This document shows, piece after piece, positions 22,236 through 32,418 of a stretch of DNA of 64,000 nt. Origin of the DNA: Drechmeria coniospora (taxonomy: Eukaryota > Ascomycota > Sordariomycetes > Hypocreales > Ophiocordycipitaceae); the NCBI RefSeq assembly GCF_001625195.1, contig NC_054391.1, positions 1,488,001 to 1,552,000 of the forward strand, given 5' to 3'. The translations under genes were made by a program, and so were the position numbers. The notes under the pieces are model-generated. The model was given only the letters and a program-made list of their open reading frames with translations. It had not been told where the DNA came from and searched no databases. Position 1 is the first letter of the stretch; each line of letters starts with the position of its first letter.

Positions 22236-23364
22236 TCAATAGAGGAGCACGTCTCGTAGCTTGGTTCGGGCCGCTTCACCAAAGCCAATGTGGTCGAGGT
22301 AGGCGTTCAGGCCGCCGTACTTTTGAACTAGATGCTCGTCCATCCCGGTGATCATGTCCTCGGCCGTGCTTGCCCATTCATCGGAGAGGCCAATTTCACG
22401 AACCTCGGCCAGCCTCTCGTCCCTGGAGGACAGGAGGGCAGCATCCGTGAGGAAGTAGTCGTGCTCGATGGCGGAGACCGGCACATCGAGTATCATCAAG
22501 ATGAGGGTACATACCAGTCCTGCAAACGGATTAGAAGTGACAAGTGCAAACGTACAAGGGTGCGTCGCTGTTCTCGCATACCCGTTCTGTCCTTGCCCTG
22601 GGTGCAGTGTACCAAGATCGGCGTCGGCGGAGCCCTGGCATATAGAGAGAGTGTCTCGCGAATCTCAGCGCCTGAGTGGTCGAGGGTGTCGGTACCGAGA
22701 CCTCGGAGTCCACGCTGGAGGAGAACCTCCTGTCCGATGACTCGCACGGCATCGATGCGGTACCCGAGGATGAAAAAACAGATGACTTTGCTGAGACGTG
22801 GGCCCGGGTTAGGGTACGGCGCGCGCGGCAAAAGTGCATAAGCAGCGGGAACTGACAGGAAACTCCACCAGGTGAGCTGGCTGAGGAGGTGCTTCTCGAG
22901 TGGCCGGCTGGTGATTGCTATCTCATTGTAGTCGATTCCACTGATGCGCGAGGCATGTGCTGGCGTGGCACTGTCGTGTGACTCGGCCGGGCCATGATGC
23001 GCTGCTTGGTGCTTTCCTGCTTGCTTCAGGAGCTCGGTCCTCGACAATAGTCAGCGAGTGTGCGAGAGTACGGCTGCCATTCGGGGCTTACTCTGTCCGC
23101 AAGTCTATTATGGTCTTGATTCCAAATTCATGGGCGATGGCGGCCTTGTCCTGCGGCGTGGCTTCATCTGCGGTGCACAATTAGTCGAGCCAGCATCGTA
23201 GTAGGGGGGCCATCCGCTGCGTCGTGTTGGATGGTAAGCGTACCTGGTCTAGCGGAGCGATACAGTACTCCCTCGCGAACCCGTCGCTGACCAAGAAATT
23301 GATTTACGGTCTTCCCAACATCTCGAAAGTTGAGCACCTGCTGCAGCTTGGTTGACTGAGCCAT
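22236..23364 (-). CDS. protein tyrosine phosphatase-like protein (Y_phosphatase3 family)
   Basis: Proposed exons on the minus strand: 23364-23244, 23167-23092, 23039-22857, 22790-22582, 22519-22236; 290 residues. It opens with MAQSTKLQQVLNFRDVGKTV, the NFRD motif typical of this family, then VLYRSARP and FGIKTIIDLRTE. The active site HCTQGKDRTG is complete: Cys189, Arg195 and general acid region upstream. The fold is shared with fungal and bacterial MptpB-like phosphatases that act on phosphotyrosine or phosphoinositides; the substrate cannot be told from sequence. The intron at 22856-22791 is 66 bp and stop-free, but removing it restores WWSFLKVICFFILGYR, which fits the family better than the read-through, and it contains a CTAAC branch site. 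Confidence 0.88.
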
Positions 23365-25280
23365 GCTGGATCTCGGTAGACCGTGGGAGGAAGAAAGGCG
23401 CGGATGACGGAAGGGCGTAGAAAGAAAAACTACCATGTATCATTCTCGCCGCGGTTCAATCCCTTACCCTGTACCACCTTCCAAGCGCTGGCATGGCCGG
23501 CCGTCTGTAATTTATGGTCCCTGGACATTACAAAGCCAGCTTCACTTCACTATAGTCGCCAGACGTGCTGGATGTAATACCGTCACGGGAGTTGTACTTT
23601 TTCCGTTACTGCATTTACACGTAGGTTCACACGTAGAAATACATCCTGTACTGTACGCGCTGTGCTGTACAGGTAATACAAGGAGGCTTGGGGTAAGTAC
23701 TTAAGTATGTGCTCGTTCGTGTGCAGGCCGCCAGCTGAACAATAAACCGGGCCGCGCGAACTAGCCTGGACCTGGGGAACCAATGCCATTGGGCCGCGAC
23801 CTGTTTTGCTGCAATTCCATGTGCTACTACGGAGTACATGGACTTGTACTTGGTGCGCCGCGTGGGTGCCAACGTCGCAAGTGATCTCCGAATTGGGGTG
23901 CTGGTGAACTGGAGGGAATTGTGGTAACGACAGGAACCCGGGAGGAAGCCATCACATTCCCCGTCGCACAACAAGTGACATATTCTGCCGACGACGAAGC
24001 TTCCAATCTCGCGGTTGCTCGACAGTGCAAGCTACCCCTGATTACGTGTGTTCCCGTCCCGTCCACTGCCAGGGCTTGACTGTTGACGACGTGGCATCAG
24101 AACTGTACTCGTTAGATGAAAGCTTAAAGTTTCTTTTGGTCTTTGGCGACGAGGCGAGAGATGTGTGTGGGATCCCTGCTGAGTTGCAGGGATCGGCATG
24201 CTCCATCAACGACTGCCGCTAATGCTAATAGTACGCCGAATTTTGTGACTAGCAGGCAGGAGTTGGTGCACGAGCAGTAACAGTACAAGTACATAAAAAC
24301 CAGCACAGCTATTGGTCTACATGGATGTACACGTAGCTTCTGGTCGTAGGTTTGGCTGGAAACAGCTGCAACGGACTAGTTCGTCGACGAGGATGGCGAT
24401 TATTGGGGGGGGGGGCCGAACAGACCTCGCAGTCGTGCAAAAACAGCCATAGGAGTGGTAACTAGCGGCGAGTCCATGAAGATCATAGTAGCAGGGGCAG
24501 CATGCTGCAGACTACAAGCACACCTACACTTGACGAAGGTGTATGCGTCAAAAACGTCATTCAATCGGACCTGCCGAGTAACAGGGTCCTCCATGACGTC
24601 AGCGCCCCGGGCCCGATCCGGGGTAAAGGGAATATAAACTGTACTTACATGTACTTACTAGCTCGTACAGCAACGAGCGCTTCGTCGCCGCCCCTGGAGC
24701 GCAGCTAAGGAAGCCTCGACAGCCACCAGACATACCGTATGGCCTGCAACATGACGCTCTAGCCACTTCGGTGCCCCGCTACCGTTTTTGATCCCCGCAG
24801 ACAATAAACGGCCCTTGAGCCGGGTAGAAGAACTGCCTGCTCCTCCAAGTTCCAACACCGGCATTACAGCAGCCATGGTTGCTCTCATCGTCCCTCCCTG
24901 GCTGCCTGTATACCTTCACACCTCCTTACCTTCCTCCTTGCTCCTCGTTTCATCCAAGCATTAGTATAGGTTGGTTGCCGGAAAGTAGCTGTGACGTATT
25001 CGGCGGTCGCACCTCCAACCCGACGGGCTCGGTCCACCGGCTCATTCTCCGGCCAGCTTCATCCGCGAGCGCACTATTGAAGCGACCCTTTGAAGCGCAG
25101 CATCTGAACCGCGGACCTTTCTGAACTGCCGGGAAATTCCAACTCGACGAAACCTGTTCCGATCACCACCTTTTGTCTTCCTCGGCCCCGGCTTGCACCG
25201 AGAAGGAAAGGCGAACCCGCGTCGTTTCTACCGCGAACAACTGCAACTGACATCATAGATCCGCGACCCCACAGCTCAAA
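23365..25280. other. spacer, divergent promoters of phosphatase and EIS1 genes
   Basis: About 1.9 kb with no supported gene. It holds a TACGGAGTAC copy at 23828, a G-run near 24405, and many GTAC words at 23680-23850 and 24640-24670. The 200 bp before 25281 probably form the EIS1 leader. Confidence 0.45.
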
Positions 25281-28001
25281 ATGGCAGGCGCAGTCGCGAA
25301 GCCTGATGCTGCCATGGGGAAATCGCCCGCGCGGCAGGCGCGTTATTCAGGTGAGCTCATCCCGTTGCCACCTACCCTTTACCTTCCTCCGGGTGCGAGT
25401 AGGTTGTTGTCATCATCACACATCACTCAGTGCCGAGGCCACCTCGCTCTTCGTCGGCAATCCGCCGTCACTGCCAGTCTCGAGTGCCAACTACGTCCGT
25501 TCCACCCACATCTTTCATTCTGGCATCCTTCGGTCCTCACTACCCTATGGACATGCACTGTAGATCCCTCGTCGCCAGCATGAATAATCCATCAACTGCA
25601 TGAATATTGACAGAAAGTAGCTGACATCGACGCTCGCCTCGCAGCTGTGACCGCCGGTCGAATTAAGTACGCAGACCCGCGCAGCTTGCCCAGCTTTCCC
25701 TCGTCGGGCCTCGCTCCTGGCTGTGCTGCAGCCAACGCCGCAGCCAGTCTTGGCTGGATCAGCCGGAAGCCAGTCGAGCCTTGGAAGCCGGAAAGAACAA
25801 CATCCGCCTCGGCCGCTGCTGCCATGGCTAATAACTACACCATGTCGCCTCCACGGGAGCATGCCATGTTATCGGACGGCCACCGAGCAGCCATGATTGC
25901 CGTCGGATCGGCCGGCACGTTCCTGAAGCAACCATCCACGAAGCTCTCCACTCAGCAGCGGAGATCTTGGGGAAACTCGGCTGCGATGCAAGCCTTTCAC
26001 ACCAGCCGCCCTGCCTCGGCGGAGCCAACGAAGGTCTCCCACGGCAGCTTCGCCGCGACGCAAGCCTTCAACATCAACCAATCTCACTCGATGAAGAAGA
26101 CTGCGGCCCCGTCCCGACAAGAAGCCGGCAAGTCCTTGCTTGCTGCTCAAGGGGCCATGTCGTCCAGACGAAGAGCCAGCACCTATTCGGAAATCGGCGT
26201 CAAGGATGCCCATGCTGCCGAGGCGAGTGCCGCCGCGAGCGCTCTCAACGGCGCAGTGCGAGCCCACCAAGCGTCGCTGCAAGCCAAACCGCCGTTGGCG
26301 GATGTCGGCGCCGTTTCTGTCACCACCATGACCCGAAACATGTTTACTTCGCACCCACCGGTGAAGCCCGAGGTTGATGAGCAAAGATTCAACATGAGGA
26401 TGCACCAATCGGCTCTCGACATGGCCCGGAAGATGTACCGGCACCAGCAGCAGATGGTCGATCAGACGAGGGAGGCCCACGGCGAGGAAACCGCAGCGGC
26501 CCCCCGTAGCCCGTTCCTCAACCTTCAGGATGCAGCGTACAAGCAAGCGCAGAACCGGCTGTCCAAGCTCCACGACGAGCACCAACAGGGTCGTGAGTAT
26601 CAGGAGTACTACGGCAACGAAACGACGCCCCGACGTAAATTCTCCATGACCAACAAGCTGCGACGACGATCGTCCGAGAACGACGCACTAAACGACCGGG
26701 AACGGTCTCGTAAGATTCGGGAACAGATGTCCATCTTCTCGACCAAGCTGTCCCAGGTGGACAACGATAAGCGCGAAAGGGACCGCGAGGCGCTCCTGGC
26801 AACTGCGCAGCGCAACGTCAAGGCCCGTCTCCAGGACATGGACAAGGACGTCTACCACGAGACCGCACGGGCAAGGCCAACCTCGGCAGGCGAATGGGAG
26901 CGCAAGGTCCAGCAGGCTGCCCAGTTGCGCCACAACACTGGTGGTGAGAAGAAGGGCCAGGTAGACGTTGGCGGTGGCAAGTACGTGTCACAGGAGGAGG
27001 TGGATGCGATTGCCACCAAGAGAGTGCAGCCTGTGCTTGATGACATCAACGCAAAGGCAGAGGCCGAGCTTGCGCGGCAGGCGGTGCTGAAGTTTGACAA
27101 GGAAGAAAAGCGAGAGGATGCCGAGAAAAGAAAATACCGTGACCGCGAAATCAGGGAGGTGGAAAGGAAAACGAAGGGTATGTACTGACTGCAGAAGGTA
27201 TCCAGTTTCCTCAAATTTCCATTGCTGACCAAGCTATTCTTGATAGAGCTGGACAGACAAGACGAGAGGTCGAGGAAGCTGCAAGAGAAAAGGGAGGAAA
27301 GGGTGAAGAAGGGCGAGGCGCGGGCCGCAAAAGCCGAACAAAAGCGAGCGGTCAAGGAGAAACGAAGGTCCAAGCAGGACAGCGCAACTGCCAACCACAG
27401 TCAGGACGACGAACGGTCGGCTGGGGTTGATGAAAACCTTGATGTCGGCAGCGCTCAGCGGAGTCCCGTTCATCCAAGAGTAGAGACGGCGGCTGGATCC
27501 GCCAGTGCCGCGCAGCTTAAAGCCGAGCTCGCCATCTCGCCAACGTCCAAGGTCAAGGGTTGGATCAAGACTCATTTCTCGCGAGGCAAATCGATCAGCG
27601 AAAGTAATGACAAGCGAGGCAGTTTTTCAGGGGGTGCGGCCATGAGGGACTACAGATTTGGAATGTCGTCCAGCCCCGACAACCGATCCACGAGCATGCG
27701 AGACGTGGCCATCGCCGGCAAAGACGATGGCTCGAAGAGCGAGCGTACCAACGCCGACAAGCAGGCAGCCGGGCGGGAATGGGAACACGATTCATATGGT
27801 GAGAGTCCTATTAGTCCTCGGACCATACCGCCATTTCCGCGGGGGGGAAAGTTGGAGAACAACGTCGATGAAGAGGAAGTGCGACACAGTCCAAGTATTA
27901 GCATCAGCATCGAAGCACCCAAGTCAACGGAAGATGAGATGGCGCGAAAGAGCAGGAGTCCAGCACGCGACTCTCGATTTCGCGAAGAGATGGATAAATA
28001 A
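25281..28001 (+). CDS. EIS1: eisosome protein 1 (Eis1)
   Basis: Proposed join 25281-25350, 25618-27177, 27247-28001; 794 residues. Eis1 is a peripheral component of eisosomes, the plasma-membrane furrows organised by Pil1. The family signature follows the first intron: KYADPRSLPSFPSSGL, then AAASLGWISRKPVEPWKP and SAAAAMANNYTMSPP. The middle is Ala/Ser-rich with repeated GSFAATQAFNIN-like units; a long Lys/Arg/Glu-rich coiled-coil section follows (about 26650-27400), ending in a disordered Ser-rich tail with GRKS-type and SPTSK sites. The second splice (ERKTK into ELDRQDERSRKL) is secure. The first acceptor is AAAG at 25614-25617 rather than the CAG four bases earlier, which would give an immediate stop, so the first 23 residues are less certain. 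Confidence 0.85.
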
Positions 28002-28496
28002 ACCGTGTCATAGTCGTCGTGGGCCTGCGATCTGTCTCTCAAGATGCGAGAAGTGGCGGATGAACGGATGATGAACGGTGTATTCTTTCGTGTTGGAAGC
28101 GAGGAGTGGATGGGGGGGTTTATGTACGCGGCCTCTGGCGTCAGCGTGCGCTGAAGGATCGATGCAACTGGAGAAAGTGCTGGATTCAGCTTCAGCTTGC
28201 CAAGTGAGGCTCTGTGACCGGCATTGCAATTGAAATGTGAGGAAGAGCGCGAGCGCGTGCGTATCATGATGCCAGCAGATGATTGCCCTGAAAATCACGT
28301 CTCGATACATAGCGATGTGTTTATGTGGGTATCTATCTATTTCAAATCTGATTGACAATTACGCTTATATTATCTTCAACATTGTTTAAACTCTATGCGC
28401 ACCTGGTTACCAAGCCGAGGCAACAAGCTGGCAAGTTCCATGCAATTTTTACTTCTCGCATGCTTCAAAACAAAATAAATTCGATCGGGGTCCCGC
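28002..28496. other. convergent 3' spacer EIS1 / SFK1-like
   Basis: 495 bp between converging stop codons. AT-rich with AATAAA-like words near 28476 and 28376 on the minus-gene side. No gene is seen. Confidence 0.5.
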
Positions 28497-29432
28497 TCAT
28501 TGGAAACCCCTGGTAGCCGCCTCCAATTCTCTCGAGTTTTGTACGTTGGCGACTTCGGTATCACTGGGCCTGCCGAATCGATTTCTGGGATCTCTGGTGC
28601 GGATGGCGGGGAGGAGGTCGATGACGAAGGAGAGGATGTAAAAGGTGAAGATGAAGGCGATGGTCCACTCAAAACCGGCAGCGACGTTGGGGTTTCCAGC
28701 GAGCATGGAGCCGGCAAAGACAAGAGAGAGGGCAAACTCGACGAGTATAAAGGCAAGTTTTAGCCAGAAGGAAGCGCGGAGAGCGCGATGCTGACGGTGC
28801 TCTAGTGACGGTGTTAGCGCACATTTCTCACTACATATGAGCGAGTGGGGGGGACGGACTGATTCCGAGACGCTGATATTCCCAGCAAATGAAGATGGCG
28901 GAGAATAAATAGCCCAAAATGAATAGCAACAAGAACAGAACATGCAGTCTCGGGTAGCGCAGAGTGTCGAAGACGCTGAGGAGGATCAAGCCACAAGTAC
29001 CGACAATGGCGAAGAAGATGGAGAGGAGGACGAGAATCTTTTCCCCAGTGGAGGAGTTTGAGACGAGGCGGCCGTTGTGACGGAGCCAGAGCTCGGAGAA
29101 AAAGGACAGGTCGAGGGTGAGGGTGGTGATGGCGGAGCCGGCGATGAAGAGCGGCTTGAGTTCCTGGGCTCCAACGTCACTGATGTAGGCTATGGTTTGA
29201 TCCGGGGACATGGAAGGGTAGACGCTGCTGTGGGAGTCGATGAGCCAGTAGAGGAGCATGCCAAGGAGCATGCCAAACCATACGAGACTGGACAGGACCG
29301 GGAGCATCTGTTCATGGTCAGTCGAGGCCAGGGTTGCGACCTTGCGGCCGGCTTCAGGAGGGAGGGTTGAGGGGGGGGGGGGGGGTGGATTACCCAGTAG
29401 GAGAAGTAGCTTCTGACCGCCATGGTGGCCAT
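28497..29432 (-). CDS. SFK1: Frag1/DRAM/Sfk1-family membrane protein
   Basis: Proposed exons on the minus strand: 29432-29394, 29307-28860, 28801-28497; 263 residues. Sfk1 sits in the plasma membrane and supports PI4-kinase Stt4 signalling and lipid asymmetry. The chain has about six hydrophobic segments, beginning with SYWMLPVLSSLVWFGMLLGM; the loop QTIAYISDVGAQELKPLFI is the family signature. The C-terminus is short and polar. The first exon codes only 13 residues up to SYFSYW; any of the three clustered ATGs (29441, 29432, 29423) could be used. Intron 1 (86 bp) contains a 15-base G run on the plus strand. Confidence 0.85.
29371..29385. repeat. homopolymer run of 15 G (plus strand)
   Basis: Uninterrupted G15 inside intron 1 of the SFK1-like gene (C15 in the transcript, just downstream of the donor). 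Its length may be a sequencing or slippage variable. Confidence 0.9.
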
Positions 29433-30708
29433 GGCGGCGAGCGCAGGCTCAGTGGGTGCTGATGTGATGGCAGAATACAAGGCGAGTTGATGGCTATCCC
29501 GAATCCGCTTGTAGGTCGTCCAAGTCCGATATGAGGTACCAAATGTATTTTGTGAGAAGATGGGCGACCCAACGTGCTGCCACTATACCAAGGAATGAAC
29601 CACGGTCCAAATCTACGACAGTTCAACGAATTTCTGAGGGTCCCTCGAACAGAAAAAGCTTCGAAAAAGAGGCATGCCGTACAGATGGAGGATGAGAGAG
29701 GAAGGAAAGCGAATGTGGTTTTGTTTGCGACGAAGGCGAATTATGCACTCGGGCGAACCAGGATGGAGCCAGGTCGGTCGGCGAAAATTGACGACATGAA
29801 TAATGCAGGCAGCTAAGTATTCGGTGATGACGTTGGCGAATGGGGTTGGGTGTCGTCGGCCTGAACCAGTTCGGGGGTGGATGATAGAATGAAGGGAGTG
29901 AGTGAGTGAACAGTGTAAGCAGTATTCCGTGCAATGCGGCTCGTATGTCAGCAAAGAGAGACGTCGGGGATACCGTGGGTTTTCGGTTTCGGATCAGAAC
30001 AGAGTACGGATCACGTACATGCCATCGTCGGAGTTTTGACATACTATTCACACTGTACTTGTAGACACTGTACTTGCAGGCACTACACCAGGCGGGTGGT
30101 GCCTCGAAAAGGTAACATTGCGAACAAGTACTCCGTACGTGGTTGAAGGTGATGCACTGTACATGTAGGTATACTTCAATACTCCGTACAGTGCGTGATG
30201 TTTAATAAGCTGCTGCCTGATCAGTGATTGATTACGGAGTGCCAGTAATTAATAGTTAACCCAGCGGAATCGGAGTTTACGGAGCTTCAAGTCCGGAGTA
30301 CTCCGTACGCGCACAGTAAGTATCTCCGTCGCCGCATCTCCACCCAACCCACACTACTAATACAACTACTGTATTCCGTAATCCGTACAGGTTTACTTCG
30401 TACTGTACCTACTTACTAATTATTACATGTACTTTAAGTACTACAGTGCCTACGTGCACCTCTGTACTGTGCTCTTCACTACTTAAGAAGCACTCGAAAC
30501 CTACGACTCACCAGCCTCGTACTTCAACTTGTAGTTTCTTCCACAGCACATCTCCCTCCAGCTCCTACACCCCCCCTTCGCCCGCACGACGACTGATTCA
30601 AAGTCACTAGTGGGCACAAAGGACGTGCTGCAACGCGGCAGCAGCCGGGCCCAGGATCCGGACCGTCGAAATTGGCCATCAACGGCATCACCAGCCATTA
30701 TCGGCATC
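29433..30708. promoter_or_regulatory. divergent spacer SFK1-like / KIN28 with motif island
   Basis: About 1.28 kb. The part at 30050-30480 is rich in TACTCCGTA words (exact 10-mers at 30128 and 30298) and includes the perfect 12-bp palindrome CGGAGTACTCCG at 30294-30305. A pyrimidine-rich stretch at 30500-30600 precedes the KIN28 leader. No gene is supported. Confidence 0.5.
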
Positions 30709-32030
30709 ATGGCCGTCTCCCCAGTTGTCCCGGCCCCAACGGCAGCCCACGATGGCGTCGCTCGTGTTCGCACCGCCGCCTCTCCCTCTAAGAGCCTCGC
30801 CTCGGGCTTCGACTCGTCCAACGGAACGCCAGGGTCGACCGCACCAGCTGCCGCAGGAGAAGCAGCGGCAGCAGCTGCCGTGGCGACGACGGCGCCCCAC
30901 GCACTCGATTTTGCCGAGCGTATGAACGAGGAGGAGAAGCGCAAGTACGTCAAGGGTATGGAATTGCTCCGACGAGAAAAATACGGTCGGCACTCACACG
31001 CTCGATAGGGAAAAAGATTGGTGAGGGTACCTACGCCATCGTCTTCCTCGGCCATCTTCGCTCCGACCCGTCGACGCTCGTCGCCATCAAGAAGATTAAG
31101 GTTCAGAAGGAATACACCGAGGGCATGGCACCCGACGCCGTCCGCGAAATCAAATACCTCCAGGAGCTGCACCACCCCAACATCATCTCCCTGCTCTCCG
31201 TCTTCTCCTCCAAAGACCAGAACCTCAACCTTGTCCTCGAGTACCTCCCCCTCGGCGACCTCGAGATGCTCATCCGCGACACCGACCGCGTCCGCTACGG
31301 TGCCGCTGACATCAAAACCTGGATGGGTATGCTCACTCGCGCTGTCTGGTTCTGCCACGAGAACTTTGTCCTGCACCGCGATATCAAGCCTAACAACTTG
31401 CTCATCGCCGCCGACGGCGAAGTCAAGCTCGCCGATTTCGGTCTCGCTCGCGGTTTCGCCGACCCCCACCAGAACATGACATCCAACGTCATCACCCGCT
31501 GGTACCGCCCACCCGAGCTGCTCTTCGGCGCCAAGCACTACGGTAGTCGCGTCGACGTCTGGTCTGTCGGCACCGTCTTCGCCGAACTCATCATGCGCGC
31601 CCCCTACCTCCCAGGCAATAACGAGCTCGACCAGGTCAGGTTGATCTGCGAGTCCATCGGCACCCCCAACGATGACAACTGGCCCGGCGTCACCAAGCTT
31701 CCCGAATACACGGTCCCCGGCCAGCACCCCCTGAAGGGCCGTGACTGGTACGAGATGCGCTTCGGCACCGTCGGCCCCGACGGCGTCGACCTGCTCATCA
31801 AGACTCTCTCGCTCGACCCCATGAAGCGCATCTCCGCCCGCGACATGCTGCGCCATCCGTGGTGGCACTCGGAACCCAAGCCCACGCCCAAGGAGGACCT
31901 GCCGCGCAAGACGGACGGCGCCGAAGACAAGATGGGCGCCGACCTCAAACGCCGACCAGGCGTCGTCGCCGGCGAAGAAGACAGGGGTGCCAAGGTGGCG
32001 CGGAAGCTCGACTTCGGGAAGAGGATGTGA
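30709..32030 (+). CDS. KIN28: TFIIH cyclin-dependent kinase Kin28 / CDK7
   Basis: Proposed join 30709-30955 and 31009-32030; 422 residues. This kinase phosphorylates Ser5/Ser7 of the RNA polymerase II CTD within TFIIH and can activate other CDKs. The Gly-rich loop KKIGEGTYAIVF spans the splice. The catalytic loop HRDIKPNN has Asp207, DFGLAR has Asp225, and the T-loop reads NMTSNVITRWYRPPELL with Thr240 at the activating position; the TSNV-TRWYR context separates it from Cdc28-type CDKs. The cyclin-binding helix reads APDAVREIKYLQEL. The N-terminal 70 residues before the kinase domain are Ala/Pro/Ser-rich and absent from yeast Kin28. An open frame reaches up to 30610 without another ATG, which supports the ATG at 30709. 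Confidence 0.94.
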
Positions 32031-32418
32031 CACGCCCTGCCACCACCGGGACGGTCTTCTGGGATTTCATGGGACGGGCGACGAGTGGAAACGGGGATGC
32101 ATGCGTGCATACGTGCAATCGTGGAAGGACTGTGCCAACGTGCCAGCGCCAGCGGGAATGATTAATGAACGAGCGAAGACTTTGTTTGGTCGCATCATTA
32201 CAAGCATAATTACTAGCGCATCTGCCATCTAATACACGCTTCTTTGATCTATGAGGTCGTGGATCGTTGTTGTAATTCTCCGTCTTGGGACCATCTCCCG
32301 ACAGTTCGTATCCAACTTGAATGTCATGGTATCGTCGTGCGAGCCTTCGTCACTTACGCAACTGTGCATATTCATGCTCTCCGCCCCCGTACATGCACCC
32401 GCCCGCCTTTACATCACC
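32031..32418. other. convergent 3' spacer KIN28 / RCY1
   Basis: 388 bp between converging stop codons. No gene or repeat is seen. Confidence 0.5.

Noticed and set aside
30501..32033. 510-codon minus-strand ORF
   Set aside because: It is antisense to the KIN28 kinase exon, whose codon bias keeps the opposite frame open; the translated sequence has no domain.
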